The notes below the pieces were generated by a model that did not search any database, was not told the origin of the DNA, and was given only the letters and a program-made list of their open reading frames with translations. DNA of 64,000 nt, from assembly GCA_029204225.1 (NCBI GenBank), contig CM055098.1, forward strand, positions 15,266,533-15,330,532, written 5' to 3'. The DNA comes from Diphasiastrum complanatum. Lineage: Eukaryota > Streptophyta > Lycopodiopsida > Lycopodiales > Lycopodiaceae. The position numbers were made by a program, and so were the translations under genes. Each line of letters begins with the position of its first letter. Position 1 is the first letter of the stretch. Of the stretch, positions 42,500 to 54,054 are shown piece by piece.

Positions 42500-45200
42500 A
42501 TTTTCAATTTTTGTGATAAAATCAACGATCCTCTACTCCTTCGAGGAAATTTTCATGTGCCCTCTATTATATGTTAATGACCTTGTCTGCACATTAAAAC
42601 AACATTCAAAATTGTATATGTTAATAGTTGGGCTCAAGATCATAGTCCATGATTTTCCCTTCAAATATCTAGATGTCTCCATGGCAAACATTGATTGTCT
42701 CAACTAGATCCTCGGTAATATATTTGAATAATCAACTCATAGCCACCATAATTTCTTTGGCCATACCGATTGTTCTAAAACACAGAATCACAAGATAGTA
42801 TATTACTTTCTCTCTATTTGGTCTATCTCCTATCCCAAAATGCTAGCACAAAATTCTATGGGATACTAATGTATGTCAACTAAGCTGAGATTTTTGGTTT
42901 GCTTAAATGTAAATGGAAAAAGCGATTTAAACAAAAAAGGAAGATAAGGCATCCAACGACCATATTTTGGCCCAAAGATACAAACTTGCAATGTGAAAGC
43001 TAAGTAGAAAGAAAACGAATGAAAACTATACACAAGATGCAATAGAATACAAGAAATGATTCAACACTTCTTTTACGAATTTCATGAGCATTTATGAAAA
43101 CCTACCCAACTTTTTACAATGAGGCTCTATGTTGCAATGGAGCTACTTTGATAGCACCCTCAATCGTTGTTAAAAAACATTGAGAGTTTTAGATTTGTTC
43201 TACATAGAACATAGCATTACGCTTTATTTTTTTTCTTGTCACCTTTATACTTCAAGTGAAATGTCAATTGTATGAGTAATTTCTTTGAAAGAAATAAAAA
43301 ATCGTTTGGAAAAATAGTCAAGTTGTATTAATACTAGGAAAGTTATAAACTTGGTGGAAGATGTAGTTGTTGCAAAAGTTGGTGTAGTTATACCCTCACT
43401 TGTACACACATATTCTAAGCTTTTTTGTAAGACTAGAAGTTACCTACATGTCAAAAAAATCAATGAATGACTTTCTTTTATAGCTTAACATGACCATACT
43501 TGTAGATTAGTTATGTGAAGTTTTAATGTGGTTGGAGTTCTCTTTACATAAGTTGTTTTCTATGGTGCCTTATCTCGTTCCAAAGATACCCATTCATTCT
43601 TAGAAAAATACATAGAATCATATTACTACAAACTTTTGCTATGATAGTTCTAAACTTGTATTGTTTTTTAACATTTCATGCTAATAATGGCATGAAAGAA
43701 TAGTTTAACAACTCCATGCACAATTACGAAATCACAATATATTATTAAAATAAGATTTTGAATTCTTTTGGTCTCTTGTCATCATACAAATAAGACCTCA
43801 CAAGTTTCTAACTCAAAGATCCATAACCTATTGTTAATGCTTCAATATGCATTGCAATTGATGACAAATGGTGGTAATACCAAATGAGCAATGGTTACCA
43901 AGTTTACCTTCACAATCACTGACATTATCTAGTGGCAAGCATTTATAGCTAATTAATGTCTTCTTAGTTGCGTAATTCACATAGCATCGCCATCATGAAT
44001 CACTTTCATTTGTCTGTTGTTTCTTTTCCCCTCCCATAATCTCAAAGCTAAGAATAAACACTACCATTTGTGATTATGATATTCATTTGTATAATCTAGA
44101 GAATCTGTAAGAAATACTATCATGCACACAAAGCTTTACAAAATGTTCCAATAAAATTTTATACTTAAGTATTCTTGAATGTGTCCAATCATAACTAGAA
44201 GCACAAGTCTTAAAAAATCTTCTAAGATTAGTATACCTTCTAGTAGAAAATTTAGGTAGAGAAATGGTCCAACAAGGACTTATGTCTATTCTCTAATCTA
44301 TATAGGCTTTAAACTTTTTAAGTCGACCATTTCTGGAGATTTTATTATAGAATTATTCAAAAGATTGCACGATCCATCTTGACTAGCAATATGGTGGACA
44401 TGGAGGACCTTGACATTGACAACAACCTTATTGATGGTAGAACAAATGGACATTGTCATGGAAGTGTTATTGTGGTTGACATCTTTCAAAAAATAAAGAA
44501 ATGTAGTATAAAAAAGATGTCATTTTCCCCAAAGAGAGTAATTGGTGAGAGTCCAAGTTTAGTGTCTTCTATGAGGAATGGAATGCATGTATACAAGTAG
44601 TATACTATAAAAAAGAGATATGGCTAAGTACTATAGTATGAGGATATAGTGGAAATTATGACTCTTTCTTCAAAGAAGACGTTTCAAACAATGTAATTGC
44701 TTTTTTAACGAAATGCTCATGTATTGGATCAATAGCATATAAAGCGATGGTGTTGTGTACTAATCAAAGAATGGGTAATTCTCAGGATATCACTTCACCA
44801 CACATACAGGTTTGAAATAGTATTGCAATACAAGTTTAATTTTATCATCGTAAATTGTAAGATCTCTTTGTAAACATATCTTAGGGTTTAAGAAAGATTG
44901 TTGATATATGCATTTTGTATGAAGATGCTATTTCTTGTAAGATTTTCACACGAAAGATAAAGAACTAAGATAGGTATGTATATTTGAGATTACTTGTCTT
45001 TATGAAATACGATTGCTTTACTTTGGCAGTATGCTAAATCAAAGGATGCAAATATAGAGCATTGAAGGAATGGACTATGATTGTAGTTAGTATGTTTTTA
45101 GCTAATGAGTATGGTTGATTGAAGCTTGAACGGCATGGATTTGACCAAGTCTCATAGCGTTCGAACTGTAATAGATCTCCATGAAGTTCGATGGGTCAGC
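42500..45200. other. AT-rich DNA without recognisable features
   Basis: Scanned on both strands; no conserved domain, LTR, TIR or tandem array stands out. Short frames at 44298-44600 resemble nothing I know. Confidence 0.35.
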
Positions 45201-45289
45201 ATGGCACAGATATGCCCTGATACCTAACGCGATATATGGATCGTGCCTTTCTATATGTTGTTTGGAAAAGATAGATTGTTCACTACTAG

Positions 45290-46260
45290 CTATCCCACTC
45301 TCTTTGGGACCTGAGATGAATCACTCTCTGATTTCTCAACAAGAGAAATAATGAAATAGATCCTATGCCATCTATCTTACATTCTTCATCACTTGGAGTG
45401 AATATGAACTTTTTAGAATCGTTATAAAAGAGTAAGGTAGAGAAATATTCCTTTTGATGTGACATGTGGGAGCTAGCCCCACTGTCGATTCACCATATGT
45501 CCTTACTTGATATTGGTGTTGTAGATGCCATCAAGGACGAATTGCAATCATCCGTCTCTTCCTCAAGCACAACATTGCCTTGCTTGTCATTCTCTTGAGC
45601 ATTCTTCTTCTTGAAGCACTCAAAAGCAAAATGTCCTTTTTTGCCACAAAAGAAACAAATGAGCTTCGATTTGTCCTTCTTGGTCTTGCCTTTGGAACTT
45701 GATCCACCATCATTGTCCTTGGCCTCCTTGAGTTGGTTCTTCTTGGATGAATGAGTCATATTTTTGCCTTTAATGAGAAAATTAGCCTTCTCATCACCTC
45801 CCTGCAAGGACATGGATCCCGTTCTTGCTTTGAGATGAAGTGCTCTACTCTCCTCGGCCACAAGCACATTGTGAGGCTTGTCAATAGAAGGTAGATGGTC
45901 AGCAAAGCTTTGGACTAGATTGGTGTATTCATCAGCATGTCCATTTAGAATGACTTGCACTAGCTCATTATCATGGATTTTCTCTCCAATGGATGCCAGA
46001 GTCTTTGTTCAAAGATTTGATCCTAATAAGCACATACTCTTGTGCACTTTCACCACTTCCCTTCATGCTTTGAAGCACTTGATTTCTAAGCATGAGTATC
46101 CTTGAAGTATTATTGGATTCATAAATGTCTTTTAATGAATCCCAAGCCTCCTTGGCCGAGATACAAGATGACACCTCTTTCAAGAGGTCATTGCTCACAT
46201 TCATCTTGATGCAATGTAAGGCCAATCTAGCCTTTTTCTTGTATCCAATTTGCTCTTGCC
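45290..46260 (-). pseudogene. Copia gag and protease start, minus strand
   Basis: From 46260 leftward: LHCIKMNVSNDLLKEVSSCI, AKEAWDSLKDIYESNNTSRI (gag UBN2 type), LLAEE-like VAEESRALHLKARTG, GGDEKANFLIKGKN, zinc knuckle CFFCGKKGHFAFECFKKKN, then WIDSGASSHMS, the copia protease active site (45480-45440), and a short continuation. Frames shift near 46020 and 45490. Integrase and later parts are absent; the plus-strand copia at 46927 supplies the rest in opposite orientation. Confidence 0.75.
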
Positions 46261-46389
46261 CACCTTGAAGTGTAAAGATTATTAAAATATTATCTTGCTA
46301 TCTCGAGTTTGGGGCCATGTCCATGGTTCTTTCCACTAAATTTCATGTTGTACATAAAAGGTATGTGAATTGAGCACATAACCTTCTAG

Positions 46390-46926
46390 TATAGGTCGGA
46401 TTTGAGTTGGGTAGATTCAATTTTGATGACATGCAGAAGCTTAGATAGCATGCAATGTCATACTGTATGCATGCAAGCCACATGCAATCAGTGCATGCAA
46501 CATGCAAAGTGGATCTGTGATCTACACATGTCTAGGCAATTTTATGAGTTGACATGTAGTACATGCAACATCCATGCATGCAGTTACACATGTGATTTCT
46601 GGTAGGTGAATTGGTTCAGTTAAGTGGACATGCAACTCCATTGTAGGAATTGGAGTCTCTCTCATGTTTGGAAAGCTTGGCATGTTTTGCCATATTGTGA
46701 ATAATGAGATTTTGGTGTTTTGGACTCATTCTCTCTTTACCCGAGTTTTTCATCATTCATTTTCTCTCTCTACCCGAGAGCAGGCTATTTTTCCCATACT
46801 GAGCACTTAGCATTATTTCTGACATTCAATTCTCATAGTGAGAAGTTAGATTTTTTCATCAGATGTATGCCATTGTGCTCTTGTCATAGATTTTTCAGGT
46901 ATATTGTTCTCTGATCAATCTTGTGC
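46390..46926 (+). promoter_or_regulatory. Probable copia LTR/leader rich in CATGCA (RY) motifs
   Basis: Between 46431 and 46636 the hexamer CATGCA occurs nine times (tgcatgcaagccacatgcaa, gtgcatgcaacatgcaaag and others). CATGCA is the RY element bound by B3-domain seed/embryo regulators of the ABI3/FUS3/LEC2 group. The stretch lies directly upstream of the plus-strand copia protease and could be its LTR promoter; TG/CA borders are not placed. Confidence 0.4.
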
Positions 46927-46986
46927 AATCACAACACCTCAGTAAGAATGAAGAAGTCTGGTGGATAGATAGGGGCTAGCTCCCAT

Positions 46987-48366
46987 ATGTCTAGTTCTAG
47001 GAACTCTTTCACTAATCTCATGCCATATCTAGGTGCAAAAAGATCAATCTATACTGCTAATGATGTAGAGTGTAGGATTGAAGGAATAGGTAGTATTCCA
47101 TTGCATGCATCATCATCAAAATCTTTTTGCTTACATGATGTACTTTATGTACCTAGATTGACCAAGAATCTAATTAGTGTAGGACAATTGTTTGATAGTG
47201 GATTGGATGTCAAGTTTCAAGTTGACAAGTGTATAATCTCAAGAGAAAATGAAGTTATTGCTAGAGGATCTAGAATTGGTAAGTTGTACAAACTAGATTC
47301 TAGGGAGAGTGCTAACATTTCAAATATTGCTTATGAGACCAAGGTTCTTCAGGAGGATCTGTGGCACAAAAGATTGGGTCATCCCAATTTCAAAGCCATG
47401 CAATCTATGGTCAAGGAAGAAAAAGTTGTTGGACTACCAAAGACACTATCAAAGGAGCTTCTACCTTGTGAAGCTTGTGTGCTGGCAAAATCACACAGAG
47501 GGCCTTTTCCTAGATCAAGTATCAAAACAAAGCAACCATTTGAACTAGTGCACTATGATGTTCATTTCTCATCAACTAAGAGCAAAGGAGGAACAAATTT
47601 CTTTTTTTCCTTTTTAGATGATTATACAATATATTCTTGGATCTATATATTGTCTTCAAAAGCCATGGTCTATGATGTTTTTCTTACTTTCAAAGCTTAT
47701 GTAGAAAAGCAGTTTTCTTTCAAATTGAAAGCTTTGAGAAGTGATAGTGGAGGAGAATACACTTCCAATAAGTTTAAAGACTTTTGTGAGAGAGAGGGCA
47801 TTCAAAGAGATTTTTCTTGTTCATATACTCCTCAGCAAAATGGAATTGCTGAGAGAAAAAAAAGAACTTTGTGTGAATGTGCAAAAGCCATTAGGCTAGA
47901 AGCTTCTCTGCCTAAAGAATTTTGGGGAGAGGCAGTTGCATGTGCAAACTATCTTTGTAATAGGCTTCCAAATCTTGCAATAGGAGGAAAAACACCATTT
48001 GAGATGTTGTATAAGAAAAAGCCTAAGGTAGATCATCTTAGGATTTTTGGCTGTGTATGCTTTGTGCATGTGCCTCTAGAAACTAGGAAGAAGGAAGATC
48101 CTAGTGCAGTTAAAGGCATTTTTGTAGGATATGCATTCACTAAAAAAGCATACATAGTGTATCTTCCTTCTACTGACAAGAATGTTGTTAGTAGAGATGT
48201 GATCTTCCATGAAGATCAGAAGTTTAACTTGGATGATGCACAGATCAAGGAGTCTCATGCAAGATCAATCATCAATCTTGATGTTGTTCAAGAGGTGGTG
48301 AGGCTGAGGCTTGAGGAGGAGCAAATTCAAGCTACCACACCGAAGATCTACACGAGCAAGATCTAA
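46987..48366 (+). CDS. Copia protease end, GAG-pre-integrase and integrase
   Basis: A 459-residue intact frame. Residues 1-100: protease C-terminal part (LHDVLYVPRLTKNLISVGQL). About 120-165: GAG-pre-integrase zinc module (DLWHKRLGHPNFKAMQSM ... CEACVLAKSHRGPF). About 190-330: integrase catalytic core, with LDDYTIYSWIYIL (first Asp), LRSDSGGEYTSNKF (second Asp) and YTPQQNGIAERKKRTL (Glu). C-terminal: KTPFEMLYKKKPKVDHLRIF. The first codons are not the true start; the polyprotein entered from upstream. The enzyme inserts cDNA into the host chromosome. Confidence 0.85.
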   Translation: MSSSRNSFTNLMPYLGAKRSIYTANDVECRIEGIGSIPLHASSSKSFCLHDVLYVPRLTKNLISVGQLFDSGLDVKFQVDKCIISRENEVIARGSRIGKLYKLDSRESANISNIAYETKVLQEDLWHKRLGHPNFKAMQSMVKEEKVVGLPKTLSKELLPCEACVLAKSHRGPFPRSSIKTKQPFELVHYDVHFSSTKSKGGTNFFFSFLDDYTIYSWIYILSSKAMVYDVFLTFKAYVEKQFSFKLKALRSDSGGEYTSNKFKDFCEREGIQRDFSCSYTPQQNGIAERKKRTLCECAKAIRLEASLPKEFWGEAVACANYLCNRLPNLAIGGKTPFEMLYKKKPKVDHLRIFGCVCFVHVPLETRKKEDPSAVKGIFVGYAFTKKAYIVYLPSTDKNVVSRDVIFHEDQKFNLDDAQIKESHARSIINLDVVQEVVRLRLEEEQIQATTPKIYTSKI

Positions 48367-48492
48367 GCCAAGGAGGCTCACATATGATGAAGAAGGATCA
48401 TGCTCTCTTCATATCAGATGAAGAGCCTAAAGATGTCCAAGAAGCTCTTCAATCCAAGATGTGGGTTGAAGCAATGACCCAAGATTGAAGCC

Positions 48493-49206
48493 TTGATGTC
48501 AAACAACACATGGGAGGTTGTGGAGCCACCAAACAACATGCATGTGATTGGATGTAAGTGGGTTTTCAGAATCAAGTATAATCATGATGGATCTATCACT
48601 AAGTATAAAGCAAGACTTTGTGCCAAAGGCTACTCACAAATCAAAGGCCTTGACAATGAAGACACCTTTGCACCAGTTGCAAAGATGGTAACAATTCAAA
48701 TACTTATATCTCTGCATGTTTTCACAATTGGAGTATGTTCCAGCTTGATGTTTCTAATGCATTTCTCAATGGTTACCTTGAGGAGGAGATTTACATGGAG
48801 CAACCTCCAGGTTTTGTGAAAGAAGGTGATGAATCAAAAGTTTGTCTTTTGTTCAAAAGTCTCTATGGACTGAAACAAGCACCAAGGTCTTGGTATGCAA
48901 GGCTCAACTCCTATCTCATATCACTCGGATTTTGTCTAAGTGAATATGACCCTTCTCTGTATTATAAGTTTGTAGATAACTTTGTAATTATTCTTCTCAT
49001 CTATGTAGATGATATCATTTTTTGTGGAAATAATGAGAAGCTAGTTGAAGCAACTAAGCATGCACTTGGTATTGAGTTTAAGATGTAGGACTTAGGAGTT
49101 CTTCACTATATTTTAGGCCTTGAAATAGATTTTTGGAAAGGTCATGCATTTATAAGCCAAAATAGATATGCACTTTCCATGCTCAAGAAATTCCAGATGG
49201 AAAACT
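48493..49206 (+). pseudogene. Copia reverse transcriptase, frameshifted and truncated
   Basis: First frame: NTWEVVEPPNNMHVIGCKWV ... YKARLCAKGYSQIKGLD, DTFAPVAKMVTI. A one-base shift near 48730 leads to MFQLDVSNAFLNGYLEEEIY, GLKQAPRSWYARLNSYLIS and LLIYVDDIIFCGNN (catalytic YVDD). A TAG at 49086 interrupts EFKM-DLGVLHYILGLEI; homology is lost near 49206. Confidence 0.8.
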
Positions 49207-49451
49207 GTAAAGGTGTTGTTTGATTTGAGGTAATTTTGCTAACTTGTAGGAACTTGCAAGATCAACTCCTATGATAAGCTATTGATATTTTCTAGATATG
49301 TACGCACGTGGGAACAGCCTCTCACACATAGGATCCATCCCTCATTCACATGGGAATGCTAGATCAACAAGTAAACTGGTGCAAAATGGCAATTTCCTAT
49401 TTGACTAGCTTTTTCCTAACCTTCATGCACAAGTCCGCTATCACATAGTTC

Positions 49452-51180
49452 ATGCCCATGGATAGGAGAAAGCAGACAAGGAGAGACTTCTTCTCTCCTG
49501 GCTCATCCTCATCTCTTGCGGTTGCCATCACACCACCTGCTAGACCTAGAACGCGCAACCGCAGCAGGTGGCTCTCTGAGATACGCAAGTATCAGAGGTC
49601 AATAGCTCTGTTGATCCCAAGAGCTCCATTCTACCGTGCTGTCCGGAACATAACAAGAAATGATCTTGGAGAGCACATTAGATTCACACCGAGTGCTCTT
49701 CAATGCCTTCAGGAGGCTGCTGAAGATTATATTAGCCTTTTTTTTAGGATTTTTTTTTGCTTGCCATCCATACCAAGAGGGTTACCATAATGCCCAAGGA
49801 TTTTCAGCTTCTGATGAGAATGAGGGATAGATACTGTAGGTTACATGTATCTCAGCCTGCTGCTCCTAGACCAACTCCTGTAGATAGGACTCATCTTCCT
49901 ACGAAGCGTCCTAGGAAGCAGACAGCCCCCAAGCGTGCTCTTAAGAAAGTGAAGCCTATCCCAGAATCCATTGTAGATAATGCTTCTGTTGATAATGCTG
50001 TAAATATAGCTACCTCTATTTTGGATACTCCTATAATTGCTGTAGATACTACACATCCACCTCCTCCTCCTCCCAATTTCTATACATATATAGATTCGGA
50101 TGATTATCTTAAATTTGAGAAAGACATATCGGATGCTATAGATACAATTGGTACTCCTTTTTGTTTTAGACTAGATGAACTTAATTTTAGTATTAATTTT
50201 AGAGTTCTAGATTGCCTGGATCTCAAAGACAGATGGGCTTCTATCAGTGATCATGTGATAGAGTCCGGGCTGACAATCTTGCAATTTGACATTGCAAGAG
50301 ATTCATCAAACGAGTTGCTGGTGCTGAGTAACTTTCTGCTCCAGGCCTTCAAGGAGAATAATGACACATTGTCACAGTGTCTAACAATTGGATTCACACC
50401 AGCAACAAAGTATCTGGTCATTCCTTATCATACCAAGTAAGATATATTAAGTGCTTCTTCCTGTTTTATGCATTAACATTGACATTTTCAATTTCAATAG
50501 TTCTCAGAATTGCCGCTGAAGTACTTTCAATCTTATTTTGTAGTGACCACTGGAGTTTAAACCTGATCTCTATCAAGAGATCTGTAAATAACATTATTAA
50601 ATGTTCTTGTGTCAAGATGAATTCGGCAAGAAATACACATAAGGATGTAGATATATACATTCCATATCTAAGTAAATATTCCTACAGACGTTCCCCATTC
50701 CGTGGACTGGCAAATCGTCAGCTTGAAGGTAAACTCTGACTTTCTTAATAGTATTTTGAAATCAGTATTCTAATGAAATATTTTCAATCTAATTCATTTT
50801 GTTTCATAATTGATTTCTTGTGTGCTGAATTATTTTGCAGTCACTCCAGCAAAATGATTTATTCAGCTGTGGGTGGTACACATTGTACAATGCCAAGTTG
50901 TTTTTTGAGTGGTTCATCCTTCAACAAGATGTTGATATTTCTAAGATAAAAAATTCTGTTTATTCTTATTTTGGAATCATGATTAGTTTTCTATTATGGT
51001 GATGTTATTGGCTATTACTAAATACATGAATGTTCTATTTTGCAGTTTACACTTCTTGAGTACACATCAAGCCAGGTGTACAGATTTAGACAAGAAATTA
51101 TCCTGAATATATTGGCTAGGGCAAGGCTTCAGCCTCCCGTTATTGATGATGGTGCAAAGGATGTAGTTGTACTAAATTAA
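49452..51180 (+). pseudogene. CENH3-like histone fold fused to a Ulp1/C48-type cysteine protease
   Basis: Exon 1 (49452-50436): basic N-tail, then EIRKYQRSIALLIPRAPFYR, AVRNITRNDLGEHIRFTPSA, LQCLQEAAEDYISLF and AIHTKRVTIMPKDFQLLMRM, an H3 histone fold. Loop 1 has the one-residue-longer CENH3 length and the TP-x-AL motif. The frame runs on through a Lys/Pro linker (RPRKQTAPKRALKKVKP) to a C48 N-terminal half ending ATKYLVIPYHT. Exon 2 (50544-50728) gives NDHWSLNLISIKRS (catalytic His). Exon 3 (50841-50957) gives LQQNDLFSCGWYTLYNAKLF (oxyanion Gln, catalytic Cys). Exon 4 (51046-51180) ends the protein. Introns are short GT-AG. Lesions: one missing base between two T-runs near 49745, and a phase mismatch between exons 2 and 3. 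Confidence 0.65.
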
Positions 51181-51375
51181 GATCAGAAAAAATATAGATA
51201 GCATAGAACAAAAATACATGTATAGACTTCATAGAAAAATATACATTGATATATCAAATGCTGCTCCAGTTTATGAACTTGGGAGCACAAAAGCCATGTA
51301 CAGATGCCCAACTTGGGCTTTCATTTATTGAATGAAAGGGTGTATACACAGATTTTTACTAAAGTTTATTTGAAA

Positions 51376-51771
51376 CTATTGTTCTCCCACAATGGTGATT
51401 GTTGTAGGTAGATCTTTGCAGCACGTTATCAGCTCCTGTCTTTTTCGCATCTGTGACATGGCAACTATTAGTGAATGTGCAATTGTAAATGATGCCATTT
51501 TCTATTATTTTGTTCTATTTTGAAATGGCAATAAACATAAAGTACTTACGAGTCTTCCGTTGATGATAAATCTGAAATATGTTGGTAGATTGGTTTGTAA
51601 TAGCATGAGCTCTGTTCTGATAAAATCAAGCTTCCGGTGCTCTTCCACCTCAACCATAGTCAAATATTCCTCATTGTAGATAATGCTTATCTCCATTCGG
51701 TTTGTGTGACCATTTAGTTCAAAGTCTTGATTCAGTGGTAGCCATGTACCTTTGTTTCTAATCATAAGCAC
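51376..51771 (-). CDS. Small two-exon gene, convergent to the histone-protease fusion
   Basis: Minus-strand exon 51771-51550 (NGHTNRMEISIIYNEEYLTM, VEVEEHRKLDFIRTELMLLQ, PTYFRFIINGRL) ends at a perfect donor GTAAGT. A 99-base intron leads to exon 51450-51376 (MRKRQELITCCKDLPTTITI to TAG) after acceptor TCACAG, in phase. I do not recognise the family; the pattern of a hydrophobic helix, YFRF and a KRQE segment suggests a small ubiquitin-like or adaptor fold, which is a guess. The upstream end is cut near 51775 where copia sequence begins. Its stop lies 196 bases from the stop of the fusion gene. Confidence 0.4.
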
Positions 51772-51774
51772 TCA

Positions 51775-52015
51775 CTCTAAAGGTAGTTTTGGATTCATAA
51801 ATCCCTTTAAGGTAGTTCCATGCCTCCTTGGCCGAGGTACAATATGCCATTTCCTTTAGAAGTTCATTACTAACATTCATTTTCAAGAAATGTAATGCCA
51901 ATCTAGCTCTCTTTTTGTACCTCACTTGATCTTGCCCTCCTTGAGGTTCTTCTTCCTCTCCTATGACAAGATCAAACATATCTTGGAGCACAAGTAGTGA
52001 CTCCCTTCTTACTTT
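51775..52015 (-). pseudogene. Copia gag fragment, minus strand
   Basis: ARLALHFLKMNVSNELLKEM and KEAWNYLKGIYESKTTFRV match the gag at 46.1 kb almost residue for residue (MNVSNDLLKE, EAWDSLKDIYES). It breaks off at 51775, exactly where the unrelated minus-strand gene starts. The region up to about 52400 to its right probably contains the 5' leader and LTR of this copia. Confidence 0.65.
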
Positions 52016-52439
52016 CCAAGTTGAATGTCAAAACACAAAGATTGCTTCACAAACCAAGATTTATCATGATTAGCTCAACAATGGATCCATCATGGATCAA
52101 GTACCAAATCACCATAATCTCTCTCTAAGCTGCATCCAGCACATGTGGGACAACTCATTGTATCCATATCCACTTTGGATAAGATCTATCAAGTTTGCCA
52201 CATCATCCATTGGTGGTTTGTGTTGACCTTCTAGATTCCTACAATCTAGGACCTAACTCCTATAATTTAGGAGATGTCATATTAGACTCAAATGAAAGCT
52301 AATCAAAATGGATCTGAATATTACAAGTGTCATTTCACACGTGTGGACAGGTCCTCACATGTGTGGATCCACATAGATGTCAAAATACATCAAAAACCAT
52401 GTGAAAATTGCTTAATTCTAACACATAAAGAAGGTCATT

Positions 52440-53038
52440 GAAATGTGAGCCTTCCTTGACCTTGCCACCTCAAAGAAGTTGACTATGAAGGTAGCAGCTC
52501 CTTGAAGAACTTCATCAACGATGGCTTCAAGTAATAGGCCATCATTCGTGCGCCATGCCTTTTTAGTAATGTCCATATACTTTTCGACTTTCATGGCCCT
52601 TGTCTTGTGTGTCGACATGCGCCTTGGCCCGTTAGGAATGCCAATTGCCATAAGAGCTTCTGTGGCAAATGAGACAGTGTGTGTCACTTGGTTCAGCCTG
52701 TACTTGAAGCTCGGAATATCCTGAACGGTTGAGCAGAATGCGTACTCCACAATGATCATAAATTAGCATACAGGAGGAGAATAGTTTTGAAACTCGCAGG
52801 TCTTCAATAGGGGCTCCCTTGATTTCTACCATTTTCATGCCTTGTAGGGTTTTGGCACCGGGAGGAGTTCTAGTACAACCGGCTTTTCCTCCACCATTTT
52901 GTCATCTGATGCGTGTGGGGTGAGATCTTCTTCTCCCACAGTGAAATCTGGGTCCAACTCTTGTGTGATCTTGAGCTTTTTGACTGGTCGTGTAGGATCT
53001 ATTATGGCTTTGCCTTTATCCTTATCCTCCTTCACCAT
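52440..53038 (-). other. Unrecognised minus-strand coding-like stretch
   Basis: Minus-strand frames at 53038-52838 (charged, KDKGKAIIDPTRPVKKLKIT) and 52759-52418 (ALMAIGIPNGPRRMSTHKTR, AIVDEVLQGAATFIVNFFEV) are open for 67 and 113 residues in different phases. Composition looks like protein-coding sequence with a frame break between them. I do not recognise the family; a gag-like or captured host fragment is possible. Confidence 0.3.
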
Positions 53039-53115
53039 CTTGGCAAGTTTAAGCCCAAAAAATGCTTAAATTTCTGGAAATAGCAAGTGAAAAAGTGAAA
53101 AAGAGCAATAAAAGT

Positions 53116-53402
53116 TGTTAAATCTAGCAGGTGAGCTTTGAGAATGAATGGATGGCCTTTGTGACTGTTGGATTTTGCTTTCTGTATTACTTAAAATACT
53201 TTTGGAACACTTTCCACACGTGTGAGTGAGATTTGGACGTGATTGAATGCATGTAGTAGTGTGTTTTTTCCATAGGATCTAAGATTGATCTTGAATCTCA
53301 ATCTAGTCTTGATCTTGGTGCATCTACACACCTTAGGAGATCACAAGTACATGTTGTGGACAATCCACACTTGTTGAATTCAACATGGTATCAGAGCCTA
53401 CC
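53116..53402 (+). mobile_element. LTR end with primer binding site, plus strand
   Basis: TGTTAAATCTAGC at 53116 to TTCAACA at 53387 would be an LTR of about 270 bp; TGGTATCAGAGCC follows at once, the initiator-Met tRNA primer binding site of plant LTR elements. Internal sequence continues to about 53580 and then loses identity. No gag domain remains. Confidence 0.5.
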
Positions 53403-54054
53403 TAAGGTTACCATGCATTTTGTCGAGCCGACATTTCAAAAAGACAAGCATGTAGGTGGTTTAAGTGATTTTTACTATTTTTGGCCTACAAGGCTAGGAT
53501 TTAGGGTTCATGAATCCCCTGACTCAATTTAGACGTATAAAGATGTGTTCTAGCCATGGTCAAATAGGAGAACCAAGACAATGAAAATTGGGAGAGATAT
53601 TGAGGTTTTTGTCTCCGCTAGTGACTTGTGCTGTTCTACTTGGCTGAATAGTGAAGGGTTTGGAACTGTTCATTGGCAAATGGTATTTCCTTCACTGGCA
53701 CTGATTTTGGCACTGAATTCAAAGCTGTTTTTGATAAATATAGCACTCTTATTTTTTTTTCTTTTTGTATCACTTTGTTGCACAGTACTATATTTGGTGG
53801 CCTTCAACGTCCTTACCTGTGACCTGTACTAACTCCATGAACCATGTAGATTGTTTTTCTGTCCCTAGAGATACTCTACTCTCTACACATAACACCACTC
53901 TCTGTACATTGTATCACAAAAAGACAGACAAATAGAAGAACCGTTCATAAACAATTGGAAAAATGCAAAGAAAGGCAAAAAAATAATCATACAAAAAATG
54001 AAGAAGTTTATACAGTGGGAGGTAAGTGGTAATAGTGCCTTAGTCGACTACCAT

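Larger units (their letters stand above)
46927..49206 (+). mobile_element. Ty1/copia element, protease to RT, truncated
   Basis: A protease remnant (VWWIDRGASS, with Arg in place of Ser after the catalytic Asp) leads into a long GAG-pre-integrase/integrase frame and then a two-frame RT that ends near 49206 (ILGLEIDFWKGHAFISQNRY ... MENCKGVV). Gag is missing upstream and RNase H and 3' LTR downstream. It is the best-preserved copia in the window. Confidence 0.85.

Noticed and set aside
49745-49757. An intron in the histone fold using the acceptor-like ccttttttttag
   Set aside because: Alignment to H3 leaves no missing or extra residues around it and no donor is available; a one-base loss is simpler.
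49452-49790. Interpreting the histone part as an ordinary, separate CENH3 gene
   Set aside because: The frame that contains the histone C-terminus continues without stop into the C48 domain; separate genes would need an undetected stop or exon border.
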